Assembly: GCA_944391415.1 (NCBI GenBank)
Contig: CALXTM010000011.1
Span: 1 to 58,923 of the forward strand
DNA length: 58,923 bases
Origin: an uncultured Alphaproteobacteria bacterium
GTDB lineage: Bacteria; Pseudomonadota; Alphaproteobacteria; RF32; CAG-239
Direction: 5' to 3'
The translations under genes were made by a program, and so were the position numbers. Under the pieces are notes generated by a model. The model was not told where the DNA came from. It ran no database searches and worked only from the letters and a program-made list of their open reading frames with translations. This document shows, piece after piece, positions 42,099 through 49,209 of this stretch; the first letter of the stretch is position 1, and every line of letters starts with the position of its first letter.

Positions 42099-42821
42099 TT
42101 AGTCTCTGCTCATAAGGTCAATACTGTTGAAAAGCAAATTTTCCATATCAAGGCCCGACTGATCTTCGACTATATCCAAAAAGCCGGAAAACATTGTATC
42201 AAACGGGTTGTTTTGATGGCCCAAGCCGTTATATGCATTGCGTAAATCGTTTGCATAATCCTGTGTGAAGGTTTGAAATTTGTTGTCATAACTGTCTGGT
42301 ATTTTGTAGCCCAAATCGCGCAGATGCTGCAACATAACATTCATATTATGGTTGTTAACCTCCGGGGCCAACATCTCTTGTCCATATGCCGTGCCATAGG
42401 TTGTAACCTCGCCGGTGTAGTTTAACTGGCCAAAACGTCCGGAACCACGCCAAGAATCGGCTTTAGGCTGACGTTTAATCGTTTGTTTATCAGATGCCGG
42501 AGTAACATTTTGGGCCGTAGTTGTACTGAGAGTTTCTACCTGATTGACCATAACTCCTGTTTTGGCATTGCCATCAGAATCGATTGCCGGAGTATAAACA
42601 GGAGCCGCAGAATCGGCATTGACCGCCTGATATTTAACAGATGGTATGTAGGCTGTGTCATCGTCTGAGCGCGTAATATGAGCAACCCCTGCGGCAGATG
42701 AGGCCGAAACGGCAGCATCAAAATCGGCAGTATCCCACGGATTGGCAGGAAGCTGCGCTAAAGCATTGTTTATAAATGAAAGGCTTATAATGCCGACATA
42801 TAAGAGAACGTTTTTCCGCAT
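42099..42821 (-). CDS. Exported hypothetical protein (NPWD)
   Basis: A 240-aa protein with a signal peptide (KNVLLYVGIISLSF, cleavage after ALA), then QLPANPWDTADF and a long low-complexity Ala/Thr/Asp region (about 30-125). The C-terminal 110 residues are more conserved in appearance: FGQLNYTGEVTTYGTAYGQE, MNVMLQHLRDLGYKIPDSYD and NPFDTMFSGFLDIVEDQSGL. I do not recognise the family. GGGAGG precedes the ATG. It lies upstream of the other exported gene and trmJ; a surface- or envelope-associated role is a guess from the signal peptide. Confidence 0.7.
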   Translation of the reverse strand: MRKNVLLYVGIISLSFINNALAQLPANPWDTADFDAAVSASSAAGVAHITRSDDDTAYIPSVKYQAVNADSAAPVYTPAIDSDGNAKTGVMVNQVETLSTTTAQNVTPASDKQTIKRQPKADSWRGSGRFGQLNYTGEVTTYGTAYGQEMLAPEVNNHNMNVMLQHLRDLGYKIPDSYDNKFQTFTQDYANDLRNAYNGLGHQNNPFDTMFSGFLDIVEDQSGLDMENLLFNSIDLMSRD

Positions 42822-42904
42822 AGCCTATTGCCTCCCATAAATTGCCAATATAGTATTATAATAACACAAATTACTCTGTCAGAGTATTACAAAATTGTTA
42901 TATT

Positions 42905-43567
42905 TTATTTAATTTTTTGTTTTTTTATTTTGTTAATTTCTTGCTCGAGCCATTTTATCTTGCAATCTATCGGATCTTTATCGGATGCACAGGCTCCATA
43001 GGCAGAAAACTCTTCAGGATTTTGTTTGGTCTTATTGACGGAATGAGCCGGGACTCCAACAACGGTTTGATTATCGGCAACATCGTGCAAGACCACCGCA
43101 TTGGCTCCGATTTTAACATTGTTGCCAATTGTAATAGGACCGAGAATCTTGGCCCCGGCTCCAACGATGACATTGTCTTTTAATGTAGGGTGGCGTTTTT
43201 GAAGTTGTTTGCCGGTGGCATCAAAAATCGTGGTTCCGCCCAAAGTGACCTCGTGATAAAGGGTAACATTGTCGCCTATTTCGGATGTTTCGCCAATAAC
43301 CACCCCCATACCATGGTCAATAAAAAAACCTTTGCCGATGATGGCGGCCGGATGTATCTCTATCCCGGTAAAAAAACGTGTGGCCTGAGAAATAACACGC
43401 GATGTCAAACGCCAATTTTTTTGCCACAACCAATGACAAAACCGATAGCACATTATTGCATGAAGCCCAGATGAAAGCAAAAAAGCCTGAAATTTGCTGC
43501 CGGTTGCCGGATCCCTAGCAACCACCGCCGCCGCATCTTGAAGAATTATCTTGAATTTTGATTCCAT
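42905..43567 (-). CDS. cysE: Serine O-acetyltransferase
   Basis: CysE makes O-acetylserine, the precursor of cysteine. The 220-aa protein is of the short EpsC type, with the left-handed beta helix: [58 protein letters not shown] and the C-terminal VVGVPAHSV. The residues for acetyl-CoA and serine (Asp-His pair in FIDHGMG) are intact. It is encoded alone. Cysteine supply fits with the SUF system elsewhere in the window. Confidence 0.94.
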   Translation of the reverse strand: MESKFKIILQDAAAVVARDPATGSKFQAFLLSSGLHAIMCYRFCHWLWQKNWRLTSRVISQATRFFTGIEIHPAAIIGKGFFIDHGMGVVIGETSEIGDNVTLYHEVTLGGTTIFDATGKQLQKRHPTLKDNVIVGAGAKILGPITIGNNVKIGANAVVLHDVADNQTVVGVPAHSVNKTKQNPEEFSAYGACASDKDPIDCKIKWLEQEINKIKKQKIK

Positions 43568-43657
43568 TTTGTGCTAAATTCCCTCAAAAAATTAACTCTT
43601 TATAGAAGATTAATGTAATATAATGTTCAAAACAACAACATTTTAGGTTAATAACAA

Positions 43658-44446
43658 ATGACGGAAGTATTGTTTAACGGGCTTGCGGGACGTCTGGAAG
43701 GAAGATATCATCAAAGCGAAAATCCCAACGCCCCGATTGCCTTGATTTTGCACCCTCACCCGCAATATGGCGGAACCATGAACAACAAAGTGGTCTATAC
43801 CCTATTCAGTGTGTTTCAAAATTTGGGGTTTTCGGTATTGCGTTTTAATTTTCGCAGTGTGGGGCGCTCGCAAGGACAATTTGAGGATGGTCCGGGCGAG
43901 TTGTCTGATGCGACGGTTGCTCTTGACTGGTTGCAATCGGTTAATCCCGAGGCTCGTCAATGCTGGGTGGCCGGCTACTCTTTCGGAGCATGGATCGGTT
44001 TGCAATTATTGATGAGACGGCCTGATATAAATAATTTTATTGCCGTATCGCCACCAGCCAACGAAAAAGATTTTTCGTTCTTGGCACCTTGTCCGGCGTC
44101 GGGCTTGATTACACAAGGGTGTATTGATGAAATCGTGACACCCTCAAGTGTTACGTCTTTGGTCAAGAGGCTTAATACTCAACGCAACGTTACTGTTGAG
44201 TATGCGATGATTGAAGGGGCCGACCATATGTATAACAATCATTTGGTTGATTTATATAAAATCGCCGGGCACTATATTATTGACGCAATGAAGAAAAAAG
44301 CTCCAACTCGCAAACGCAGAGGAAGACGCAAAAAATCGGAAATCGACAATGAAGAGCCTCAGATGATTGAAACAGATGTCGAAGAAGATGAGGATGATTT
44401 TGATGACGCCGATGATATGGCCGATGAGGAATTTGACGATGAATAA
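43658..44446 (+). CDS. Alpha/beta hydrolase with charged C-terminal tail
   Basis: Residues about 1-210 form an alpha/beta hydrolase of the HPHPQYGGTM type: oxyanion region ILHPHPQYGGTMNNKV, nucleophile elbow GYSFGAW, acid in CIDEIVTP and histidine in GADHMYNN. The catalytic triad is complete, substrate unknown. The C-terminal 50 residues are a Lys/Arg block (KKKAPTRKRRGRRKKSE) followed by an Asp/Glu-rich end, not part of the fold. A terminator follows immediately. Confidence 0.85.
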   Translation: MTEVLFNGLAGRLEGRYHQSENPNAPIALILHPHPQYGGTMNNKVVYTLFSVFQNLGFSVLRFNFRSVGRSQGQFEDGPGELSDATVALDWLQSVNPEARQCWVAGYSFGAWIGLQLLMRRPDINNFIAVSPPANEKDFSFLAPCPASGLITQGCIDEIVTPSSVTSLVKRLNTQRNVTVEYAMIEGADHMYNNHLVDLYKIAGHYIIDAMKKKAPTRKRRGRRKKSEIDNEEPQMIETDVEEDEDDFDDADDMADEEFDDE

Positions 44447-44450
44447 ATGA

Positions 44451-44477
44451 AAAAACCGCCGTTTTGGCGGTTTTTTT
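44451..44477 (+). terminator. Intrinsic terminator of the hydrolase gene
   Basis: AAAAACCGCC and GGCGGTTTTT pair around GTTTT, followed by more T. The A run allows function in both directions. Confidence 0.88.
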
Positions 44478-44481
44478 CACA

Positions 44482-44688
44482 TCAACTGTTTTTGAGCTCT
44501 TTAAGAATAAAGATGCGGATGGCACTTGAAAGATTGTTTATTTTCTTATTGCGGTCAATTTCGGTTACCATATCATTGAGACTTTTGTGTTTGATCAAAG
44601 CTATACGTTTGAGCTCGTGCAGAAACTCCTCTTCCAAACAGATGCTGGTCGAGTGACGACCGGCTATAACAACCGATATCTTTTTCAT
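44482..44688 (-). CDS. Ribbon-helix-helix protein
   Basis: A 68-aa protein with the ribbon-helix-helix pattern: a short strand TSICLEEEFLHELKRIA, then a second helix after HKSLNDMVTEID. It resembles the RHH_4 type found in alphaproteobacteria beside sspB. Such proteins bind DNA as dimers; the target is unknown. Its ATG overlaps the sspB stop, so the two are coupled. Confidence 0.85.
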   Translation of the reverse strand: MKKISVVIAGRHSTSICLEEEFLHELKRIALIKHKSLNDMVTEIDRNKKINNLSSAIRIFILKELKNS

Positions 44689-45140
44689 TTGTTCTTCCGA
44701 AAAGATTCTATGGAGACAACTTCGGCCGTACCACCGGAGACTTTTTGCGGAGCCTCTTCTGCCTCATGAGCAGACGACATGTGCGGGTCTTCCAATGCAA
44801 AACTAAGTGCAAACCTGGCATGCGGATCGGCAAAATAAGTTATGGCATCATAAGGAATCCGCAATGTATGGACAACCCCGCTAAAGCTTAAATCGACCTC
44901 AAAATAGTTTTCAGATAACATCAAATTAGCAAACTGATGTTGGAGAACGATTGTCATATCTTCGGGATATTGATTGAGCAAATCAGCCGACATTCTAACA
45001 TCAGGATGATTGGTCTTAAAAGAAATATAAAAATGATTATCTCCCGGCAAACCTTCTTCGGCCGCTATTTTAAGCGCTTCAATAACAACATGTTTGAGCG
45101 ACTTTTCGACCAGTTTGTCATAATTGATTCCGTCAGTCAT
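44685..45140 (-). CDS. sspB: ClpXP adaptor SspB (alphaproteobacterial type)
   Basis: SspB binds ssrA-tagged proteins and delivers them to ClpXP. The 151-aa protein matches the alphaproteobacterial group: NYDKLVEKSLKHVVIEALKI, GDNHFYISFKTNHPDVRMSADL, MTIVLQHQFANL, and VPYDAI-like RIPYDAITYFADP. The C-terminal tail (GGTAEVVSIESFRKNK) resembles the ClpX-contacting XB motif. I use the ATG at 45140 (MTDGINYDK), with CGGAG upstream. The tmRNA gene lies directly upstream on the same strand. Confidence 0.93.
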   Translation of the reverse strand: MTDGINYDKLVEKSLKHVVIEALKIAAEEGLPGDNHFYISFKTNHPDVRMSADLLNQYPEDMTIVLQHQFANLMLSENYFEVDLSFSGVVHTLRIPYDAITYFADPHARFALSFALEDPHMSSAHEAEEAPQKVSGGTAEVVSIESFRKNK

Positions 45141-45153
45141 GGTAAATCTCCGC

Positions 45154-45189
45154 AAAAAATGAGGCTTTTCTGTTGATAGGAAAGCCCCA
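45154..45189 (-). terminator. Intrinsic terminator of ssrA
   Basis: On the minus strand TGGGGCTTT pairs with AAAGCCTCA (one G-T pair), followed by ATTTTTTG. It ends just before the sspB ribosome binding site, so read-through could also express sspB. Confidence 0.75.
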
Positions 45190-45476
45190 AACCCCACTCA
45201 AAGCACTCCATGGCCTTGAGAATTTAGTTTGTTGCAGCTACCAATTAGGCAGCGATAGCAACAGGAGCTACGTTATTATCGTTAGCATTCATTTTATTTT
45301 GAACCGATAACGGTGGTATCTTGCCGAACACAGCTTACCCGTCTTTACTATACCCTGTCAAACCTATATCGCCCCCATAAAATATTTAATTGGTGGAGGC
45401 GCCGGGTACTGCCCCCGGGTCCAAAGCATCTATTTCACAGAGCCTCTAGTGTCATAGTCAGGAACACCTGACATCT
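45190..45476 (-). ncRNA. ssrA: tmRNA, circularly permuted two-piece type
   Basis: tmRNA rescues stalled ribosomes and adds a degradation tag. Read on the minus strand, the acceptor piece comes first and ends CGCCTCC-A-CCA at 45391, a 14-nt spacer follows (45390-45377), and the coding piece starts GGGGGCG at 45376, which pairs with CGCCTCC. This order is the permuted arrangement of alphaproteobacteria. The coding piece has GGTTTGACAGGG and a tag frame at 45286-45245 encoding ANDNNVAPVAIAA and TAA; with the charged alanine the tag is AANDNNVAPVAIAA, close to the AANDN-type tags of the class. The exact ends of both pieces are approximate. Confidence 0.93.
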
Positions 45477-45480
45477 AAGT

Positions 45481-45509
45481 AATATAATACCTCTTATTAA
45501 AAATTGCAA
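45481..45509 (-). promoter_or_regulatory. ssrA promoter
   Basis: TTGCAA (45509-45504), a 17-nt spacer and TATATT (45486-45481) on the minus strand, just upstream of the acceptor piece. Confidence 0.65.
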
Positions 45510-45622
45510 GAGCCAAAAAAACATCGCCTCAACCATTATTTTTTTCCACAACAGCAGCTAGAGTATTTTTATTTTGATAAACATGATTATACTTGGGTAG
45601 TTATTTGAAAACGAGGTTTGCC

Positions 45623-46183
45623 ATGACTAAAATTGCTATTTGGTGTCGACATCATAACGATAATATCATCGGAATCGGGCCAAAAATACCTTGGCATATA
45701 TCATCTGATTTTAGACGTTTTCGTCGAATTACCGACGGAATGAACATTGTTTGCGGCCAGACAACTTATGAAAGTTTTCCCAACAGGACTTTGCCTAATC
45801 GAAAGATATATGTATTGACTTTTGATGAGAATTATATAGTATCGGATACAAAAAATCATTTTGTTGTCAACGATATATCGCAACTGGCCGATATGGAAGA
45901 GCCATTATATATTTGCGGAGGCGCCAGTATTTATAAATTGTTTATGCAAAAAATGTCTCCTGAGATTATTGTTGACAGCTGTTATATGGGCGAGATAGCG
46001 TCTGACCTTGACGGAAAACCCGTAGATATAACGGAATGTATTGAAAAAATGAACAAAAAATATGTGCAAATTTCGCCAGACTATGACGAGGACAACATCA
46101 TCACCACAATTCGGATAAAAAAAGGTGAGTTTATTCCTCAAGAGATTCTAAAACATATTACTTTTGCTATTATTAATCATTAA
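45623..46183 (+). CDS. folA: Dihydrofolate reductase
   Basis: DHFR reduces dihydrofolate to tetrahydrofolate. The 186-aa protein has [19 protein letters not shown] with the substrate-binding Asp, [13 protein letters not shown], and [12 protein letters not shown]. The C terminus is about 20 residues longer than in Escherichia coli, and the N-terminal [14 protein letters not shown] is divergent. The ATG at 45623 has GAGG upstream. thyA follows after 20 nt; the two act in one cycle, as thymidylate synthase produces the dihydrofolate. Confidence 0.92.
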   Translation: MTKIAIWCRHHNDNIIGIGPKIPWHISSDFRRFRRITDGMNIVCGQTTYESFPNRTLPNRKIYVLTFDENYIVSDTKNHFVVNDISQLADMEEPLYICGGASIYKLFMQKMSPEIIVDSCYMGEIASDLDGKPVDITECIEKMNKKYVQISPDYDEDNIITTIRIKKGEFIPQEILKHITFAIINH

Positions 46184-46203
46184 TCAAAAAACAAGGAGTA
46201 CTT

Positions 46204-46992
46204 ATGAGACAGTATTTGGATTTATTGCAAGACATTATGCAAAACGGCCAAGACGCCGACAACAGAACCGGAATCTATGCCCGCAAAGTTTTTGGGCGGC
46301 AGATGCGTTTTGATTTGAGCAAAGGGTTTCCCTTGGTTACAACCAAAAAAGTTTATTTGCGCGCCATCATTCATGAATTGATTTGGCTATTGTCGGGCAA
46401 TACAAATATCAAATATTTGCACGATAACAACGTTACCATTTGGGATGAATGGGCCGATGCAAACGGTGATCTTGGGCCGGTTTACGGGCATCAGTGGCGC
46501 AATTTCAACTCGCAGGGAATCGACCAGATTAAAGATGTTATTGACCGGATAAAGAAAAATCCGCAAGACCGTAGGTTGATTGTAACCGCCTGGAATCCGG
46601 CACAAATCGATCAGATGGCGTTGCCGCCATGCCACTGTTTTTTCCAATTTGACGTTACACCCGACGGCAAATTAAACTGTCAGCTCTATCAACGCAGTTG
46701 CGATATGTTTTTGGGCGTACCTTTTAATATTGCATCTTATGCATTGTTGACCATGATGGTGGCGCAAGTATGCGGCCTTAAACCGGGGGAGTTCGTTCAT
46801 ACCCTGGGCAACGCCCATATTTACTCCAACCACTTTGAACAAGTTAAACTGCAGCTTACTCGTCAACCCTATCCCCTGCCAGAGATGAAAATCAACCCCG
46901 ATGTCAAAGATATTGATGATTTTCGGTTTGAAGATTTTGAATTGGTAAACTACCAATGTCATCCGGCAATTAAAGGCGATGTTGCCGTTTAG
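46204..46992 (+). CDS. thyA: Thymidylate synthase
   Basis: ThyA methylates dUMP to dTMP using methylene-tetrahydrofolate. The 262-aa protein shows [18 protein letters not shown], the catalytic cysteine in [34 protein letters not shown] and the C-terminal [17 protein letters not shown] precedes the ATG. It forms an operon with folA and ends in a strong terminator. Confidence 0.97.
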   Translation: MRQYLDLLQDIMQNGQDADNRTGIYARKVFGRQMRFDLSKGFPLVTTKKVYLRAIIHELIWLLSGNTNIKYLHDNNVTIWDEWADANGDLGPVYGHQWRNFNSQGIDQIKDVIDRIKKNPQDRRLIVTAWNPAQIDQMALPPCHCFFQFDVTPDGKLNCQLYQRSCDMFLGVPFNIASYALLTMMVAQVCGLKPGEFVHTLGNAHIYSNHFEQVKLQLTRQPYPLPEMKINPDVKDIDDFRFEDFELVNYQCHPAIKGDVAV

Positions 46993-46998
46993 AAAACC

Positions 46999-47037
46999 AA
47001 AGGCGTTGAACAAGCAACCTTGTTCAACGCCTTTTTT
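46999..47037. terminator. Strong terminator after thyA
   Basis: aaaggcgttgaacaag and cttgttcaacgccttt pair perfectly over 16 bp around CAAC, followed by seven T. It also lies after the convergent minus-strand gene at 47040. Confidence 0.92.
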
Positions 47038-47039
47038 TG

Positions 47040-47327
47040 CTAAATTATATAATATTTTTGCTTTTTATTGACAAACTTAAACGCCTTGCGACGTTTGCCA
47101 AAGAAATTGATAATCCAACCAAAAGTCCGCCGGTTATCGGGGCCGATACGAATCGCCTCTACAACTTCACGGTAAAAAGCCTTGCCGTTGTGGACAATCT
47201 TTTTTACGCCATAGGTAGATTCTTTGATGATCATACCCTTGGGGCTGGCATACATCTTGAATTCGTCTAAACCGACAACATCAATAGATGATTCAATTTC
47301 TTGTTGCCTTTTAAGCGATCTGCTCAT
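47040..47327 (-). CDS. Hypothetical basic protein (95 aa)
   Basis: A 95-aa basic protein that I do not recognise. It seems to be a small alpha/beta fold: DVVGLDEFKMYASPKGMII, KKIVHNGKAFYREVVEAIR and FGWIINFFGKRRKAFKF. There is no signal peptide. AAGGA lies 12 nt before the ATG, and an AT-rich stretch upstream may contain a promoter. It is convergent with thyA. Confidence 0.6.
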   Translation of the reverse strand: MSRSLKRQQEIESSIDVVGLDEFKMYASPKGMIIKESTYGVKKIVHNGKAFYREVVEAIRIGPDNRRTFGWIINFFGKRRKAFKFVNKKQKYYII

Positions 47328-47467
47328 AATGATTGTTTTATCCTTGCGGAAAGGGGCTCTCCTTAAAGTCCCGATAAAAAATAAAATAATATATAATGTA
47401 TATGTAGGGATGTTTAATTGGTAGCATGTTGAAAATATGATGGCAACAAGAAATTAAAAAATACATA
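47328..47467. other. Non-coding AT-rich spacer
   Basis: AT-rich spacer between the 95-aa gene and the candidate RNA. I see no gene; a promoter for the 95-aa gene probably lies around 47380-47400. Confidence 0.4.
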
Positions 47468-47821
47468 CAAAAAAGCCGGAGGCTCTAAGAACTAGAGGCT
47501 CCGGCTGTCACGAATTGGTAAGAATAAGTTATATTTACATGCGCTTCTCAGCGGATGCTGGTTAGAACCCCTAACATGCGTTATCTCAACGGATGTCTTG
47601 GGTTACTGCATTGTAAATGCTATTTTAAAAGAGCAACGAGGCGGACGTTATGGATAAATTGTTTGCTGCTGACCTATGGCGAAATTCTGGTTGCTACCTC
47701 GTTGCTCTTAAATTTGTGGGAGGGAATGATAATTTTGGTTAGAATGGCCAAAAAAAATGATAAAAAAAAGGCCTGTTGATATCCCTCCCTTAAAATAATT
47801 TCCTAAATATATGTATTGATG
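47468..47821 (-). ncRNA. Candidate structured non-coding RNA, about 350 nt
   Basis: No credible protein gene lies here, but the minus strand has a promoter, several long stems and a terminator. From 5' to 3': GGGAGGGA (about 47787-47780) pairs with TCCCTCCC (about 47725-47718), with an inner GGCC/GGCC stem; AAGAGCAACGAGG (47709-47697) pairs perfectly over 13 bp with CCTCGTTGCTCTT (47641-47629); ATTTACA pairs with TGTAAAT around 47618 and 47532; inside that are two related copies of a CATCCG-TGAGA-CGCATG motif. A 13-bp hairpin with one G-G mismatch and a T run ends it. It is not recognisable as RNase P, SRP or tmRNA. 6S RNA is possible but not supported by sequence. Confidence 0.6.
47470..47506 (-). 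terminator. Terminator of the candidate RNA
   Basis: agccggag and ctccggct pair over 8 bp, then continue as ctct/agag after a G-G mismatch. On the minus strand TTTTTTG follows. Confidence 0.85.
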
Positions 47822-47827
47822 TGGATA

Positions 47828-47856
47828 TATAAACACTATTTTGGCAATTTTGTCAA
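47828..47856 (-). promoter_or_regulatory. Promoter of the candidate RNA
   Basis: On the minus strand TTGACA (47856-47851), a perfect -35, is 17 nt before TTTATA (47833-47828). No coding sequence follows for over 490 nt. Confidence 0.65.
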
Positions 47857-47887
47857 TACTTTTTTTTGAAAAAAAGATGAAAATATT

Positions 47888-47922
47888 AAAGCCTTGTCGG
47901 AATCTTCTCCAAACAAGGCTTT
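47888..47922 (-). terminator. Hairpin after the DEAD-box-like gene
   Basis: aaagccttgt and acaaggcttt pair perfectly over 10 bp. The T run on the minus strand is weak, so termination may be partial. Confidence 0.55.
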
Positions 47923-47948
47923 ATAAACGATATTAATTTACAGCGGCA

Positions 47949-48731
47949 TTACTTGTCTTCATCGGCCGCGATTATACCCTTGATAAGAATAAATTGCGGA
48001 GTTTTGCCATTAAATGATTGAAGCTTTGAGGCAAGCGCAACCGCTTCGTCATCGATAACCGTCGTATACCTAGATTTGCTCTTGTGCTCTGAGGCTGATG
48101 CTTTGGCCGAAAGCTCGACCTCCTGCTCTTTGGTCTTATCGACCTTGATTTCTTCCGGAGCTTTTAATATTTTGGCCAATATATCTTGTGTTTCTTTGGA
48201 GCGGCGATTGGTATAGACAATATTTTGTTTTTCGGCCGGAAGCATGGCTAAAATCTTTTCAAGATTATCAAGCTGTTTGTTCTTTTTAATAAGGTTAATA
48301 TCATCAACCACCAAAATATCGGTTTTGGACAAATCGACTTTGGAGTTATCTACGACATCCAACAATAAATCAGGCGCACCGATAATCACATTGGCTTCAT
48401 CGGCAATATCTTCCTCGCCGTTTTTGATGGCGGCACCGTTAATTTCATGATATTTATTAAATATGGCAAGGCAATCAGATGTCCTGACAGCCATTTGCGA
48501 ATTTGCCGTAATAATCAAAATATTTTTAGCCTTTTTGGCGTTTATTATATCCAACAAAGGCAAAACATATGACATGGTTTTGCCACAGCGTGTGGGCGCA
48601 ATCGTAAAAATATCGCGCCCCTCAAGAATAGCCGGGATGACATCTGCCTGCACGGTGGTAGGCTCTGAGATGCCGAATTCGTCTATTGCTTTGATGGTCT
48701 GCTCACTAAGACCTAAATCATTAAAATTCAT
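47949..48731 (-). CDS. Truncated, degenerate DEAD-box helicase-like protein
   Basis: A 260-aa protein that covers only the first RecA domain of a DEAD-box RNA helicase: NFNDLGLSEQTIKAIDEFGISEPTTVQADVIPAIL-type Q motif region, Walker A as APTRCGKT, and a continuous frame to about residue 195. The DEAD box is VDDIN, the SAT motif TNR, and the PTREL and TPGR motifs are lost. The second RecA domain is missing; a charged Lys/Glu segment and a C-terminal FILIKGIIAADEDK follow instead. It may bind nucleotide or RNA but should not unwind. The frame is clean and the ATG is preceded by AGGAA, so it seems maintained. Confidence 0.75.
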   Translation of the reverse strand: MNFNDLGLSEQTIKAIDEFGISEPTTVQADVIPAILEGRDIFTIAPTRCGKTMSYVLPLLDIINAKKAKNILIITANSQMAVRTSDCLAIFNKYHEINGAAIKNGEEDIADEANVIIGAPDLLLDVVDNSKVDLSKTDILVVDDINLIKKNKQLDNLEKILAMLPAEKQNIVYTNRRSKETQDILAKILKAPEEIKVDKTKEQEVELSAKASASEHKSKSRYTTVIDDEAVALASKLQSFNGKTPQFILIKGIIAADEDK

Positions 48732-48748
48732 GGTTCTTTTCCTATAAT

Positions 48749-49111
48749 CTAAATTCGTCCGTATTTGTCCTCAAAACGAACAATGTCGTTTTCATCTAAA
48801 TGATTGCCTGTTTGAATCTCGATAAATACTACATTTGATGATGTCTCGTTGGCAATACGGTGTTTGGTTTCAACCGGAATATAAATTTCGTCATTGGCTT
48901 TTTTTTGCAGGCGGTCTTCTCCAAGCGTAACCACCGCCTCGCCGGCAACAATAATCCAATGTTCGGCCCGGTGATGATGCAATTGTAGCGACAAAGTGCT
49001 GCCCGGGGTAACACAGATTTTTTTGACACAAAATCCGTCGCCGCTATCCAATACCTCCCATGTCCCCCATGGGCGGGTGTCTTTATCTCCTCTTTTATAT
49101 GTGGTAGCCAT
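48749..49111 (-). CDS. Cupin (mannose-6-phosphate isomerase-like)
   Basis: A 120-aa single-domain cupin resembling the C-terminal domain of type II mannose-6-phosphate isomerase/GDP-mannose pyrophosphorylase: RPWGTWEVLDSGDGFCVKKI, SLQLHHHRAEHWIIVAGEA with the metal-binding His/Glu pattern, and IPVETKHRIAN. Sugar-phosphate isomerisation is likely but not certain for stand-alone copies. The ATG at 49111 has AAGGA upstream. It lies 17 nt before the DEAD-box-like gene and may share its transcript. Confidence 0.88.
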   Translation of the reverse strand: MATTYKRGDKDTRPWGTWEVLDSGDGFCVKKICVTPGSTLSLQLHHHRAEHWIIVAGEAVVTLGEDRLQKKANDEIYIPVETKHRIANETSSNVVFIEIQTGNHLDENDIVRFEDKYGRI

Positions 49112-49209
49112 TTTATTCCTTAATAAATTTGAGTTTTTGCTTGATGAATACGAATATAAAGAATATAAGTAAAAACGCAAGGTAAAAAAATTAAAAATGG
49201 TGGAAAATT

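Noticed and set aside
47555..47779. 74-codon open frame on the plus strand
   Set aside because: It spans the stems of the candidate RNA, has no ribosome binding site and no protein-like pattern.
47468..47821. RNase P RNA or 6S RNA at the structured region
   Set aside because: The RNase P core (GAGGAAAGTC and partners) is absent, and 6S cannot be recognised by sequence alone; I leave the RNA unassigned.
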